From NCBI GenBank assembly GCA_021014945.1, contig MU266335.1, positions 1-64,000 on the forward strand: DNA of 64,000 nt. Reading direction: 5' to 3'. The translations under genes were made by a program, and so were the position numbers. Source of the DNA: Leucogyrophana mollusca. Taxonomy: Eukaryota; Basidiomycota; Agaricomycetes; Boletales. The number at the start of each line of letters is the position of its first letter. Positions within the stretch are counted from its first letter, which is position 1. The notes under the pieces were generated by a model. The model did not search any database, was not told the DNA's origin, and worked only from the letters and a program-made list of their open reading frames with translations. Shown one piece after another: positions 11,344 through 22,396 of the stretch.

Positions 11344-14300
11344 TCAATCATAACGTAAAGTTCCATTCTTCTCGTCCTCGAGATACTGCCCAATGGCCAG
11401 AATATCCTGGCCAGATCGACGCAGGTAACCAGCAAGGACACTTCTATCCGCTTTGGGTAGCAGCGCAGCCAGCTTATCAACCTGGCGAGTAAAATCGTCT
11501 GGTTCAATATTAATGATGTGCTCGGGCGATACACTACGACCACCGAAAAGAGATGGCCTGCGCGCAATGATACTAGAGCGTTGGGTGGAAGCGGAGTTTG
11601 GTGATGGTTGCGGGGATACCATGATGGTTTGCGATCGCTGCATGCGACTGGGAAGTGCACGAGGTCCCCCGGGCATTGAGGGAGCGTTGGGAATGTTGAC
11701 GGGACGTGGGTTCGGAGTTGGTCTGGGAGGACTTTTCGAAAGTACTCTCACAGGTGAAGGAGGCGATAATGGGCCACCCCGTTCTTTCTTTAAACTGGTC
11801 TTCCTGCCCAATGAAGCAAAGAAGGCCCCGGGAGACTTGGCAGATGTAGGGGAAGTCATCGAACGTCCAGATGAAGATGACGAAGATGCCATCATGGTAG
11901 AGGCTCGGGAAGGGTTGACACGCGATGCGGCCAGTGCAGGGTAGGGCAGCGGCGGAGGGGCATCTGGAGGGCTGGCATCACCGGCAGTAGGAGACGTGAG
12001 ATCTGTGGCGGCATATGCATCTGCACGCCTCGGGAACGTCACTTCCGAGCCTGTTGAAGACTCTGATATATGTCGGGGCTGACGTGTGGGAATGACTGTT
12101 GATGGAAGGCGTGGATTAGAATCGGTGAGCGTGGCACGCTTCGTCGCGGACTGAGGATTGATGGCTACGGACAGATATTCAATATTGAGTCAACAGCTGC
12201 AGGATGATCAATCACCTTTGTACCTGGTCTCAACAATCCAGTCCCCAAGACCGCAGTCGTACATGTAAAGTTCATTTATCTTGTGGGCATACCCAGCTGA
12301 GCGTTCGAGTGCACTTTTCTTGACTATTACGTCCGCAAAATGCATCGCCGAGGGCCAGGAGGACTTGATCTTCTCTACAGACGGAGGAAGGCGTGGGACT
12401 GGTGGTAACACCGAAGGAGAGGGAGTTCTCGATGACCTCTTACTGCTAGTAGACAGGCGATTCAAGGACATTAGCGATGGCGTGCGTGGGAGGGACGAGA
12501 ATCGTTTAATGTTGAGTGCCTTCTTCAAAGGTGAATTTTCAAGCCCTTGATAGTCACGTTTAGGAGGTAGAGGTGGCGAGGGTTCCAGAGGAAGTGTCCT
12601 ATCCAGGTCTAATGAGCTTCGCCCGCGGCTTTCGTCAGAGGTGGGAGTAGTCTGCTGTGACTGGTCTGGGCTGACACTAAGCCGCCTTATTTCAAGGGCG
12701 GGTCGGGCACTTAAACCTTCACTGTGGCGCGGAGGCTCAATCACGGTTGGCGGGGGAACATCCCTTGCACTCATGATGCCCATATCATCGATTGCGTCTC
12801 CAACATCAGCTACGAGATCATCAATAGACTCGTGACGTCGTGGAGGGGGTGGGGGAAGGGTGATTTCCATGACTTCGGGAGATGATGAGATATCCTCAGT
12901 CTCTGATGTGCATGTCCTCGAGGGAGGAAAAGCTCCTTCGCGAACATGGGATGGCTGTGCAATAGAGTCATGGACACTACTTGCTGGAGTGCTAGGTCTG
13001 GTCTTGTTGTAAGGCTCTGGCGGATAAATTAATGTAATTGAAACGCACTTAGAGCCAGCATCCTCATCTTCGGGGGGTGAGACTACGACAGGTACTGGGA
13101 TACTGGGCTTGGTCGAGCTCGAAGGAACCTTTTGCCCATTTGAAGGCGACAACTTTGAGTTGAGAGCCGCAGCAACGGAAGGTGGAAGTTGTAACGCATG
13201 CTTGACAGCGTCCATGTCCCCTCGGCGACGCATGGGGGTATGCATGCGTGGAGGACGTGGTGGAGGGGGCGCATTTGGATCGATCTTGAACACGGCCATT
13301 GGGGGTGGCGGCAGTGGACCAGCGGTCGCATGAACACCGGGCTGATAGAAGAGATACGGTGAAGACATGGAAGAAGATGTAGACGAGGTCGATGGTGAGC
13401 GAAAAGAGGTGGACTGGACGCTCGGTGAGGGTGAGACAGACTGCTGGCTTGTGGGTCTGGGGTTTGGGGTGGGCGAGTCAGGATAGAGGTTCACGATCAC
13501 GGGTCCGGCGACGCGGTCGCCTATATTCTTGCTTTCTCCGATAGCAGGGGTCATGATAGGGGTACCCGCCTCCTTTAACTCTTTGATAGGGCTGACTGCG
13601 GGCGAGAGCGCGTCCTTCCTACGCCGCGCACGCCCAGAGCTTGAATCGGATACCTCAGTGGGAGAAGGTGACCTTCGGGACTGTGGCATTTGGAACAAGG
13701 GCGGCCCAAGGCTCCCAGCGATAGGGGACTGCTTGGTCTGATGTTGTTTTTCTGATGAACTAGACCCACGTGTACCTACAACAGCCACCTCTCGAGAGGA
13801 CTTGCCCCGAACGTGTCCGACCCCTTTTGCGGAGAAGCCGTGTGCTTCTGATGATGAACGGATATGACTCGCCTGGGCCTGAGCAGCGGACATGGTAGAT
13901 TGGTGAGTCTGTGCTTGTGGTATTGGCGCAGTCATTGGTGGCGTGAGGTGCGTATAGGCAGCTGGTGACGCATCTGGAGGCGCGACTAGTGCGAGGCGCG
14001 CCTCAAGGCCTCGTCGCGACCGTAGGCTATTTGAGGGAGAGCCTGTGTTGTTTTTGCTACTCCCAATGTGGGTCAAGCTATAATCTGTGCTCGCCTTCTT
14101 ATTTACGTCCTTGCTCTCATCCGATACAGAGTCCATTTGTATGATAGCAAGACGCCGCCTGTCTGCGCTTCCTTCCGACGGAATACTAGGCCGCCGCCGT
14201 ACGCCTGCTGCTGCTACGAACGACGTAGGTGGTGACTGGGATTGAGGTGCGTCGTCCTTGGCCGATGGAGACGAATAATCGGACGAAGAGGTTGAACCTG

Positions 14301-14557
14301 AGTTAGATCGTACGTGAGTTCCAGACTCAGGTCCAGGACTCGGACTTCGGCCAGCGTCGGCAGACTGATAGTACGAGAGAATGCCTTCTGTGTCTCTTCG
14401 TACCGGGTTGGGACGTAGAGAATGGGTGGCACCTGTGGATACTGAATTTGCCACACATGAACAAAAAAAAAAAAAAGACTGAGCAAGTCAAATTCGACGC
14501 ACCTGTCGACGTGTCATCTCGCTGCGGTGCCGACATGTTTAATTCAGAATCGCCCAT
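11344..14557 (-). CDS. Pro/Ser-rich protein with C-terminal CUE-like helix bundle
   Basis: Exons 14557-14503, 14432-12216 and 12164-11344 give 1,030 residues. The start (MGDSELNMSAPQRDD) is on a short first exon; the acceptor of intron 1 follows a run of about 14 T on the coding strand. Most of the protein is low-complexity Pro/Ser/Thr. A compact block near residues 710-755 (FADVIVKKSALERSAGYAHK, INELYMYDCGLGDWIVETRY) looks conserved but is not in any family I recognise. The C-terminal 45 residues (VDKLAALLPKADRSVLAGYL, SGQDILAIGQYLEDE) have the spacing of a CUE/UBA ubiquitin-binding bundle. An adaptor role in ubiquitin signalling or endocytosis is possible but inferred. Confidence 0.75.
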
Positions 14558-15108
14558 GGTAAGATAACGTTTTCCGCCAAAGATCAAAAGAACTCGAGGA
14601 CTAGCAAGATTGTGGATACATGGGTCTTGTAATCGTCACCTAGCCGTTTGTTATGTATGCTGGTGACGGTAGGCATCAGCGCTGTGGCAGAACGAAATGT
14701 GGTCACGATGGCGCTGTCCGGCCCACGCGGGGTGGGACTTTTCATTTATACAGCTCATATCCAAGGCGGCACCGGTATTTACCCGGCAACGCTGCACAAA
14801 GCAGTTTGACGACGAAGTTCATTGAACTCGTTGGCGGTGCTGCTTTGGCTTTAAACTAAGATGCCCTGACTGATCGTAGCGAACAGCCCGACACTGGTTG
14901 CTTCGAGACACGGACGCCGCCACAGCTTACTCCTGCGCAGTGCAAACTTACAGGTAACAATGCTCTGTCTCCATGCAGACACTGTGTTAGGACTCCTCGC
15001 CCGCAGTATCTATGCTGTAGGCCAGATCACGGCCTACGACTTGCACAAGGGATGCGAGTTACATACAAGCTTACGTTCAAGCTTACACTGCTTTGCTCCG
15101 AAGAGCGC
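14558..15108. other. Intergenic, upstream of the CUE-like gene
   Basis: Both neighbours are on the minus strand. The stretch therefore holds the promoter of the CUE-like gene and the 3' end of the dihydroorotase gene. Short open frames on the plus strand have no domain signal. Confidence 0.5.
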
Positions 15109-16419
15109 TCACTGGCGAGAACACTTGAGTCTGCAGCTTCAAGGAGTAAAGTAAACTCACTGCCTCTATCTCCCATCCGAGCTCTCTACCTGCCCAAAAC
15201 GGAATGACGCTGTCGTCATCGCCGAGCGGCCACTTACTTTCAATCTTGACCCCCTTCACTCGTTTTAGCACGATAGGGGACACACCGTGGCGAGCTGGAC
15301 GGTCATAGAATCGGCGGCCGAACCCACTAACAAAGTCTTGCAATCTGTGCAAGGCTCCAAAAGACTCTAGCAAGTGCGCCACGAGGGCCAGGAGAATCGG
15401 TGATGTGTATACACCAGCAGCACAGGGGTCGGTAGGTGTTGCCGTTGACTTCGTGTGGGCCGGATGTGGTGCGGAGTCCGAGCCCAGGAAGAATCGAGGG
15501 TGGCCTAAATGAGCATTGAGTACAATCGATTGGCCTCACTACCTATCTTACCTTCGAGGATGACCTGCCTCAGAGCTTGCCTGTCGTCTGGGTACTTTGC
15601 AACCGGCTTACAGAAGTTGAACGACTGGCCGGCCCAATCATCCACTGTTATGGCAAGATGATGCGCCGTGATAGTACACGCAACGGTGTCCCCGCACGAC
15701 TTGACTGCATCTACCGCAGCTCGAGTGGTAGCATGTTCTAGGACGATGCGCAACTTTGGGAAACGCGCATGGAGTTTGAAGAGGTGGGGAAGGAATGTTG
15801 CTTCGGCATTCAAAACACACGTGTTCTGGGATGCGCAAATCAATGTGCGGGATGAAGGGTTTTTGCTTTCGAGCTTACGTTGGCAGCATCGGAGGGAACC
15901 TCGCCGTGGAGGTTGAGGACCATACCTTCCTTCTCCATTTGCTCGAAGACGGGGTAATAGGCCTCGTACGACTCGATTCCGCCCTCTGAGTTAGTTGTGA
16001 CCCCGCGAGGGTACGATTTGACGCCTTCGGTTGGCGTCAGCATGCAAACAAGGCAGTAAAATACAGGCTCCCCACCAACGATTCCGTTTTTCTTTGCCTT
16101 CGTGATCTCAGCGGGAGTGAGATCGGGGGATAGATAAAGGGTCATAAGATATTCCACGCCTCCGTCTATTGACTCGAGGGTTTTTTTATATGCCAGCGCT
16201 TGATCTGTAGTGGTAATAGGTGGTTTGAGATTCGGCTTGGGAGGGGATGTATGGTGAACGATATCACGATGCGACGCGTTATCACAGATCGCGTACCATG
16301 ACATAGGCAAGATCGAAGCCGCCTTTTCTTACATGGGGAGTCACGACTTTCGATAATTCGCCCTGACGGAGATGTACATGGAAATCAGCTGGAGACTTGA
16401 TTTCTACAAAATCTGCCAT
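15109..16419 (-). CDS. URA4: Dihydroorotase, homodimeric type
   Basis: Exons 16419-16297, 16235-16076, 16024-15879, 15825-15552, 15504-15161 and a final TGA at 15111-15109 give 349 residues, the usual size of the PyrC/Ura4 class. The enzyme closes carbamoyl-aspartate to dihydroorotate in pyrimidine synthesis. The metal-binding DFHVHLRQG is at residues 12-20. The motifs GVKSYPRG (lysine expected to be carboxylated), LNLHGEVPSD, RIVLEHATTRAA, ACTITAHHLA and FFLGSDSAPH follow in family order. The protein ends at FWAGRELGWEIEA if the last GTGAGT intron (15160-15112) is removed; otherwise translation runs to 15083. A CACGTG box lies 33 bp upstream of the start. Confidence 0.93.
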
Positions 16420-16451
16420 GGCAGTAAGTAAAGGGAAATGTGAAGTATAGT

Positions 16452-16457
16452 CACGTG
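16452..16457. promoter_or_regulatory. CACGTG E-box before dihydroorotase
   Basis: A perfect CACGTG lies 33 bp 5' of the dihydroorotase start codon. It is a generic bHLH site; its use is not shown by the sequence. Confidence 0.35.
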
Positions 16458-16473
16458 GCTGGACGCAACGACT

Positions 16474-17203
16474 TCAATCAGCTTCTGAGCTATTTCGGAC
16501 TGAACTTCGGAACTGATCTGCAACACTTTTTGGTACCATTCGATTTTCTGGTGGCTCTTGCTGGAAAACGTCGCTCTTCAAGCCCATTTTCGACTGGAGG
16601 GATAGGGTAATGGGCGGCGAAGCAAGCATTGTGCCTTTCAAGAGTTCAGGGCTCCAATCCAAAAGACCTTGAATTCCTCTCGTGTGCCCGCGAAGAGGGT
16701 CACGGTATAGCTTGCTCGCGTTGGAATTAGCTTCTTCGAGCCATCAACGTGTCAGGACGACTCCTCCCCTCGCCGGAGCCCCTCCTAAAACAGGTTTCAC
16801 GGACTGTATACCCTCCCATTCGAAGGGCGTGAGGTGGCTGGGAGAGTACCGTAAAACAGCGTAAAGCTCTCCATGTGGTGCCAAGAAGCAAATCGTCATG
16901 AAGTTCGCGTGGTTATCTTTGCCATCAGCATAGATCGGCGTGGGCTCTGCAGTCAAATTCTCAGTATAGAGACCACATATGTATGGGGATCCTGAATGTA
17001 TAGGTGCGAACTCCTCACCATATGACCATTACGTTCATGCGAATCCTGATCGAGCACCTTAGGTCCCACCTGCTGTTTAGGAGACCTGCACAGCCTTTTG
17101 GTCACCACGCGCGCCCAAGTTAACCGCGACAGTTCACGCGAGTCCTTTCTTTCAGAAGCATAAAACCGGCCTTCGGAATCGTTAAATCCTTCAACTTTCG
17201 GTT
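16474..17203 (-). pseudogene. Unidentified coding segment with in-frame TGA; 5' end unresolved
   Basis: Three stretches read as one protein: 17203-17019 (GFNDSEGRFYASERKDS, LSRLTWARVVTKRL), then after a GT-AG intron 16959 onward (HANFMTICFLAPHGELYAVL, LTPFEWEGIQSV), ending at 16474 (YRDPLRGHTRGIQGLLDW). A TGA at 16746-16744 interrupts the last exon between VVLTR and WLEEANSNAS in the same frame. A 78-nt phase-1 intron at 16811-16734 (GTATAC...AAG) would avoid the stop but would remove about 25 residues that look coding. It is either a mutated gene, a sequence error or an unusual intron. I recognise no family, and no start codon is found upstream. Confidence 0.5.
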
Positions 17204-17831
17204 CTGTTGAACAAAATCAAGCTTTGTGCTTTTATTTTCCCCTGTAAATCTTGATACCCTTTAGGCCGTGGCAACAATAAGCACTTTATTAAGTTCGCTG
17301 CCGTCCAGACCAGACAATCGGTAGCGATTCCCGCCTCACAGCTGTCCTTTAGGATTCGGATAATGTACCTCGCCGGACCGTCACGGTAGCCACCTAAACC
17401 GAGGGACGTACACGATTCCTATTTACGCAGTGAGTCTTTGAGTGCTGCCACAGCATGTCACCCTAGGCCGCTTTCGCTCGTCTTGATTGGTGCATAAATA
17501 TAAATCCCTTCAAAGCTACTTACAAGGAGGCCACCACCCGCCCCGAGGCTGTGATGTGGCTCTATATAATCGCCACCACCACCTCGTGAACGTCCTCGCG
17601 TTCCTTGAATGCAATTGTGGTGCCGCCGGAACTCCCCACGATACGCGGACAGTTGCGTAATACTTGCCTTCTACAGCCGCCTGTCGTCAAGTCACTGTCC
17701 ATCAGCTTGGCCCTGTATAATCCCCACGTCAACTTCTTCGGCGAGTATAAGAACTCGCTGAAACTGTGGGACGCAGTTATGGGTCGCTGATTGGTATTTC
17801 GGCCGCGACTGCTCTTTCCCCCCCTCCCATT
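17204..17831. other. Intergenic stretch with no supported gene
   Basis: This 628-bp stretch lies upstream of the seven-helix gene and upstream of the unresolved minus-strand frame. The 5' exons of the latter could lie here, but no splice-consistent extension was found. Short frames on both strands lack domain signals. Confidence 0.45.
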
Positions 17832-19110
17832 ATGGGCGCTGACAGGCATTTGATCTCGATCGCAGGTAGGGATAGACCAATCCTTTGCGTTGGTTCAGGG
17901 GGTATTTCTGACCGACTGCAGTCAGCGCGCTGAGCTTTCTGAGCTGGGAGTTATTTATAACCTTTCACGACGAGGTAGAATTAATTTGGAGGTGCAGACT
18001 TGATCCTCATGATGACGCTGGCTGCGATTTACTGACATTTGGTGTTTTCTGGTCTGGACAGTAAATCGTACAAGTCACCTATCAAGTGGCTCTTTCTCTT
18101 AACAAGATATGTCGGACTTGGAGCACTCGCGTAAGTCTGTTCATATTCAATGCTTCTTGCCTAGTTGAGATTTAGCATAGGGAACGACTGATTGTTCTCT
18201 TTCAGCGGGAACCACTTCCTGGTCACTGGTAGCGATGGCTCTCCGCTCAGCTGCAAGGGCTTTCTCGTTATACAGTCAGTCATGACGCAGACCCTCGTGA
18301 CGATGGTGGAGACTGTTCTAGTCTTACGAGGCAAGTTTTTGCGAGATATACTGGAAAGGGGCCTAATATTCTCTGTTCAGTTCACGCGCTCTACAATCAG
18401 AGCCGTCGAATGGGGGCCTTTCTGGTTTTTCTCGCAGCAGCTGGATCAGTAACCGCAGTCGTTGGCTTGGCCATAAGCATACCTGAAACCCAGTTCGACG
18501 ATATGTGTGCAATCACACGTGCCGGGACTTCAGCAACGTCATTCATGTAGGCCGACAAATTATTGAGCTCTTTAGCTTGAAGGGTGCTAGGCTAACTTTA
18601 CCTAGTGTTGTATTTATCATTACAGAAGGCATTGTTCTTCTGCTCACTATCCTTAAATGTATACACACCTTTCGGACGACTAGGCGTTGGGCGCCACTCA
18701 TTGCTTTAATGCTCCGAGACGGGACGGTAGCATTCTTTGCCACCATGGGTAAGCCGTGATGTTTCCTCTACATTTCACCGTTGCTTATCTCGTCTCAGCT
18801 ATAATAATACCAACTGTCGTTCTGTTGCTCGTCGCGCATGGCGCATTTGCACTAACGCTAAACCCGTACGTCGCATTGGATTGATCTTTCATCTATAGCT
18901 GAGTTCATTTTCAGGTGGTTCAACGCAATCTTGTCCAGTGCTGTCAGTTGTATTGATGTTATCCCGGTATTTGCCTGACACATTGTGCATATGTAGGGTT
19001 GCAGGTTGATCATCAATATGCAACGCCTGTCGCTGAAAAGCGAAGGGCAAATTCAAACTGTGCCCGTGCTCACCTCGCACATCGTTATCGACGTCATGGA
19101 GTATTCGTAG
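17832..19110 (+). CDS. Seven-helix membrane protein, DUF6533-type
   Basis: Nine exons give 271 residues: 17832-17865, 17922-17991, 18062-18130, 18206-18330, 18381-18546, 18606-18748, 18799-18865, 18915-18942, 18997-19110. The intron at 18331 uses a GC donor (GCAAGT). The N-terminal FHDEVELIW followed by KSPIKWLFLLTRYVGL matches the conserved start of the basidiomycete DUF6533 family. Further family marks are RVHALYNQSRRMGAFLVF, ITEGIVLLLTILKCIHTF and LRDGTVAFFATM. The last helix ends in CRLIINMQRL, where the family usually has S-R-L-x-L-N-L-R. These proteins are abundant in mushrooms and of unknown function; receptor-like topology is inferred. Confidence 0.85.
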
Positions 19111-19835
19111 CCTAAAAAAACCCTGAGAACCAGACAATGGGCGCTGGCCGTCACATTTGCTTTTGGGAATCTGTACCACAGTTGGTGTGACTGATGTGAG
19201 TCGCCGCGATTTCCTCAGCTGTAGATGGCATTCACCTAGCCCAGCAACATACATCTATATATATTCGCTATCTGTAATATCGTCCGGGTACATTTACCCC
19301 AACGCTGTATCCGTATATTTCCCGATCTCTCCTATCTGAGTAATACACACTCGTCTTCTCTCTGTGTCCATCTACTCGGCGACACCACGGTAAAGCAGAG
19401 GTGGAGACGGAAGCGGCCTTCGGGAGCGATGACCGTGGTGACCTATTTCGTTTCAACATTGAAGTAGACGGTCTTCAATTTACGATGGCCAAGAGATTCT
19501 GTTCGTGCACAAAGAAGTATGGACTGCCTTGCCCCCTCCGTAACACAATGCAGTTGCACTCTCCTTTCTAGCGTCGCACGACAAGTTATTGCCCCACGAG
19601 CAGTCGTTCCTATTACTATTAGGACACTCGGAGGGCGAGGGTTCACGACGGTATGCAAACGAAAAGAAAGTGCATGGATCACGGTGGTACACCTATTCTT
19701 TCCAGTATTTAACGAACAGCGGATGTAAAAATGTTGAACAGTGGTCTACATTATCAGTGGCAACGAAGAGAAAGAGATAGCGGGAGGCGGTGGTGTCGCA
19801 GTAGAATAGGAAAGAGCGCCCCTCGAATGGCAAAA
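19111..19835. other. Intergenic between convergent genes
   Basis: This 725-bp stretch follows the stops of the seven-helix gene (+) and RanBP1 (-). Short frames around 19443-19730 lack any domain signal, and I see no gene. Confidence 0.5.
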
Positions 19836-20730
19836 TCACTCTTCCTTCTTCTCTTCCGAAGCCTCTTCTTTCTCTGCGGTCTCTTCTTCTTTCTTTTCTT
19901 CTTCCTTGGCTTCCGCCTGCTCTTCTTTTACCTCTTCTTTTGCTTCCTCTTTCACCTCGGCGGGGGCACCCGAATTGTTTCTCTGCGCATCCTCGAAGGC
20001 CGACTTGAACTGACCGGCATCTATTTTTGCAAGTTTAAGAAAACGGAAATGGGCTGAGATGTAACTTACTATCAGAATTTGCGAAGCGAATAGCCAATGT
20101 CTCGGCAGTTGGTGGAGATTCGGAGTAATCAGCCAGAACCTTGTACACCCAGCTCCGGTCGGAGCCAATATTGGGCTGCAATCGCATCTCTGCAGAGACT
20201 AGAAGGATGGGTCGGCCCAGTGCTCCAGTAATGTACCTCAAGTAGACTTACTGGCGTGATTGGCGCAGACCTTGAGTGTCTTGTCGCGTCTCATCACCAA
20301 ACGGATTTTCCCCGTATCCTTGTGCTTGAGTAAACGGACGTCACCAGTGCCACGTTCCTTCCACTCGGAAGAAGGGGTGTCGAATCTGAATAACTTGGCG
20401 CGCCTGTGATACGGTGGCGCGAAGGGCAGTGCGTCAGCGAGTCAAACCATCGATGGATCGGATTTACAAATATATTAACGTACATTTTGAACAGGACATC
20501 TTCGTCTTCCTCCATGGTCTTCGTGTCAACCTGCTCGGTGAGCTTGATTACGGGCTCGAAATGTACGTCGGCCTCCTCCTCCTGCTGGGAAGCATTCCGC
20601 AGATACTGATCAGACTGACAGTCTCGTGCAAGTAGGTGGCGCGATCGTCTCGATGTTTCTGCATCCAGATCGCGCTCCCTGGAGCAGATCCACGCACCTT
20701 TGGCGCGAGAGCATCGTTAGGATCGGACAT
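19836..20730 (-). CDS. YRB1: Ran-binding protein 1
   Basis: Exons 20730-20698, 20605-20484, 20403-20252, 20198-20070 and 20020-19836 give 206 residues. The Ran-binding domain is complete: [87 protein letters not shown] and [21 protein letters not shown] Lys/Glu-rich acidic tail follows. RanBP1 binds Ran-GTP in the cytosol and with RanGAP promotes GTP hydrolysis after nuclear export. The start is 264 bp from that of the p24 gene on the other strand, so they share an upstream region. Confidence 0.96.
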
Positions 20731-20994
20731 TGTGAGTTGTAAGATGAACTACGGATCTACAGCGTCAAGGAATAAGAACAAGGAATATCACTGATCACTT
20801 TGCCGCGTGCCACTTTGCAAAGGTCACGAAAATGAGATCTGATCAGGACCCCGGTAGACCGTACTTGGACATAAGTGGCCGGGGTCGCGACTCGGGATAG
20901 GACACGCTACACGCCGAAAGCACAACTGCACAAATATTCTAGTCGTGCATCTGGCTGTCGACACAATTGCTGGTCTTTTGTTCGGTCTCCCACA

Positions 20995-21880
20995 ATGTAC
21001 CGAACGCATACTTCATGGCTAGCGATAATATGCTTCTCGTTGCTAACTCTCCTACCAGTCTTGGTTTCTCCTCATATGATTGAGATTCCAGCCTCAAAGA
21101 AGGAATGTTTCTTCGAAGACCTACACGAACACGACCAGGTCAGTATGAGTGGTTGACCACGCACCATCGTCTGAATTAACTTTTTTTTCTGCTAGATGTC
21201 TGTTACTTATCAAGTCGGCGAGGGCGGACACCTGGACATTGATTTTTGGGTGGGTGCTCATGCACTGTGCTTTGTTCCCACTTACCTCTCCGGGCAGCTC
21301 ACGGATCCGAACGACGTAGCGCTCGCAAAACACATGAAACAGAGCACTGGTAGTGTCTCAATAACCGCAGAGACCGACGGCCGATATGAATACTGTTTCT
21401 CTAACCAAATGAGTTCCATTGCGGACAAATTTGTTAGGTATGCTCATTGCTCGATTTTTAATGGCGCACCCGGTAACTCAGTATTAAACTCGCGCAGCTT
21501 CAATGTCCATGGGATTATTTATATGACGGACGACGGTCCGTGAACTTCTGGGAGCATATGTGGCTAATACTGACACTAGCTTTTATACATTCACTCAGAT
21601 GTGGTCGCACCTGTCGAAAGAGAAATCCGTTCGCTTGCGATAGGACTCACATCGGTCAAGGACGAACAGGAGTACATTGTAGTTCGGGAGAGAAGACATC
21701 GGGACACTGCCGAGTCTACAAATACTCGCGTAAAGTGGTGGTCGGTATTGCAGGCAATAGTTCTGTTCTCAGTGGTAGGCTGGCAAGTTTACTACCTGAA
21801 GGTGAGTACTGCTGTTATCCCAAGTTGCACCTCCTAAATATGTGGCCCAGTCTTTCTTTGAAGTCAAACGCGTCATTTGA
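20995..21880 (+). CDS. EMP24: Emp24/p24-beta cargo receptor of COPII vesicles
   Basis: Exons 20995-21138, 21196-21249, 21298-21437, 21498-21535, 21599-21801 and 21851-21880 give 202 residues. A signal peptide covers about residues 1-25 (SWLAIICFSLLTLLPVLVS). A GOLD domain with the expected two cysteines follows (KKECFFEDL, GRYEYCFSNQM). Then come a helical stalk (VVAPVEREIRSLAIGL) and one membrane helix (WWSVLQAIVLFSVVGWQVYYL). The last exon codes only for SFFEVKRVI, matching the di-Phe and basic tail of TMED2/Emp24, which binds COPII and COPI coats. The protein selects cargo, including GPI-anchored proteins, for ER-to-Golgi transport. Confidence 0.93.
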
Positions 21881-22396
21881 CCCATGTAAATACAACGGCT
21901 AATCTCCATCCTTTTACTTATTGAGAAGCGGGACACCTCTGGAATGGACGATTTTATCTCTCCGTAGCAGTCGGTTAAAGGACGTCATCACTTGCAAATG
22001 TATGAGACCTTGGATGAGCAGTCAGCGGACTCATATATAACCATGTGTGACGCCTAATCCCCGCCCACAACGACGAGCATGGACAACAGACCAACACAAT
22101 ATGCTGGCCATATAAGGCACAGCTAACAGGAAGACATAGATCTAAGGTAAACACTAATACTGGATAGCATGTAACAGACGGAGGAGGTGCTTGCAAGCTC
22201 CCCATACAACATCAGTTAACCGCGTGGGGTAATTGACAAACAGACAGGGTATACAGATAACAAGGAGCGAGAGCACAGCGGGACAGAAACCAATGTCAGG
22301 CATAGGGAAAGGAACGGAGGTACACCCGACTAGCAGGCTCCTCAAAACAATTAACACACAACGAATGAACAGAATGCAAAAAAAGATCGTTTATGA
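21881..22396. other. Intergenic between convergent genes
   Basis: The p24 gene (+) and the kinesin gene (-) both end into this 516-bp stretch. No supported gene is present. Confidence 0.5.

Noticed and set aside
17200..17420. Minus-strand open stretch (about 75 codons, no ATG) reading ...YIIRILKDSC...
   Set aside because: No start codon, no phase-consistent splice to the frame at 17203, no family match; length is possible by chance.
19443..19730. Overlapping short frames on both strands
   Set aside because: No domain, no splice links; lies in a convergent 3' region.
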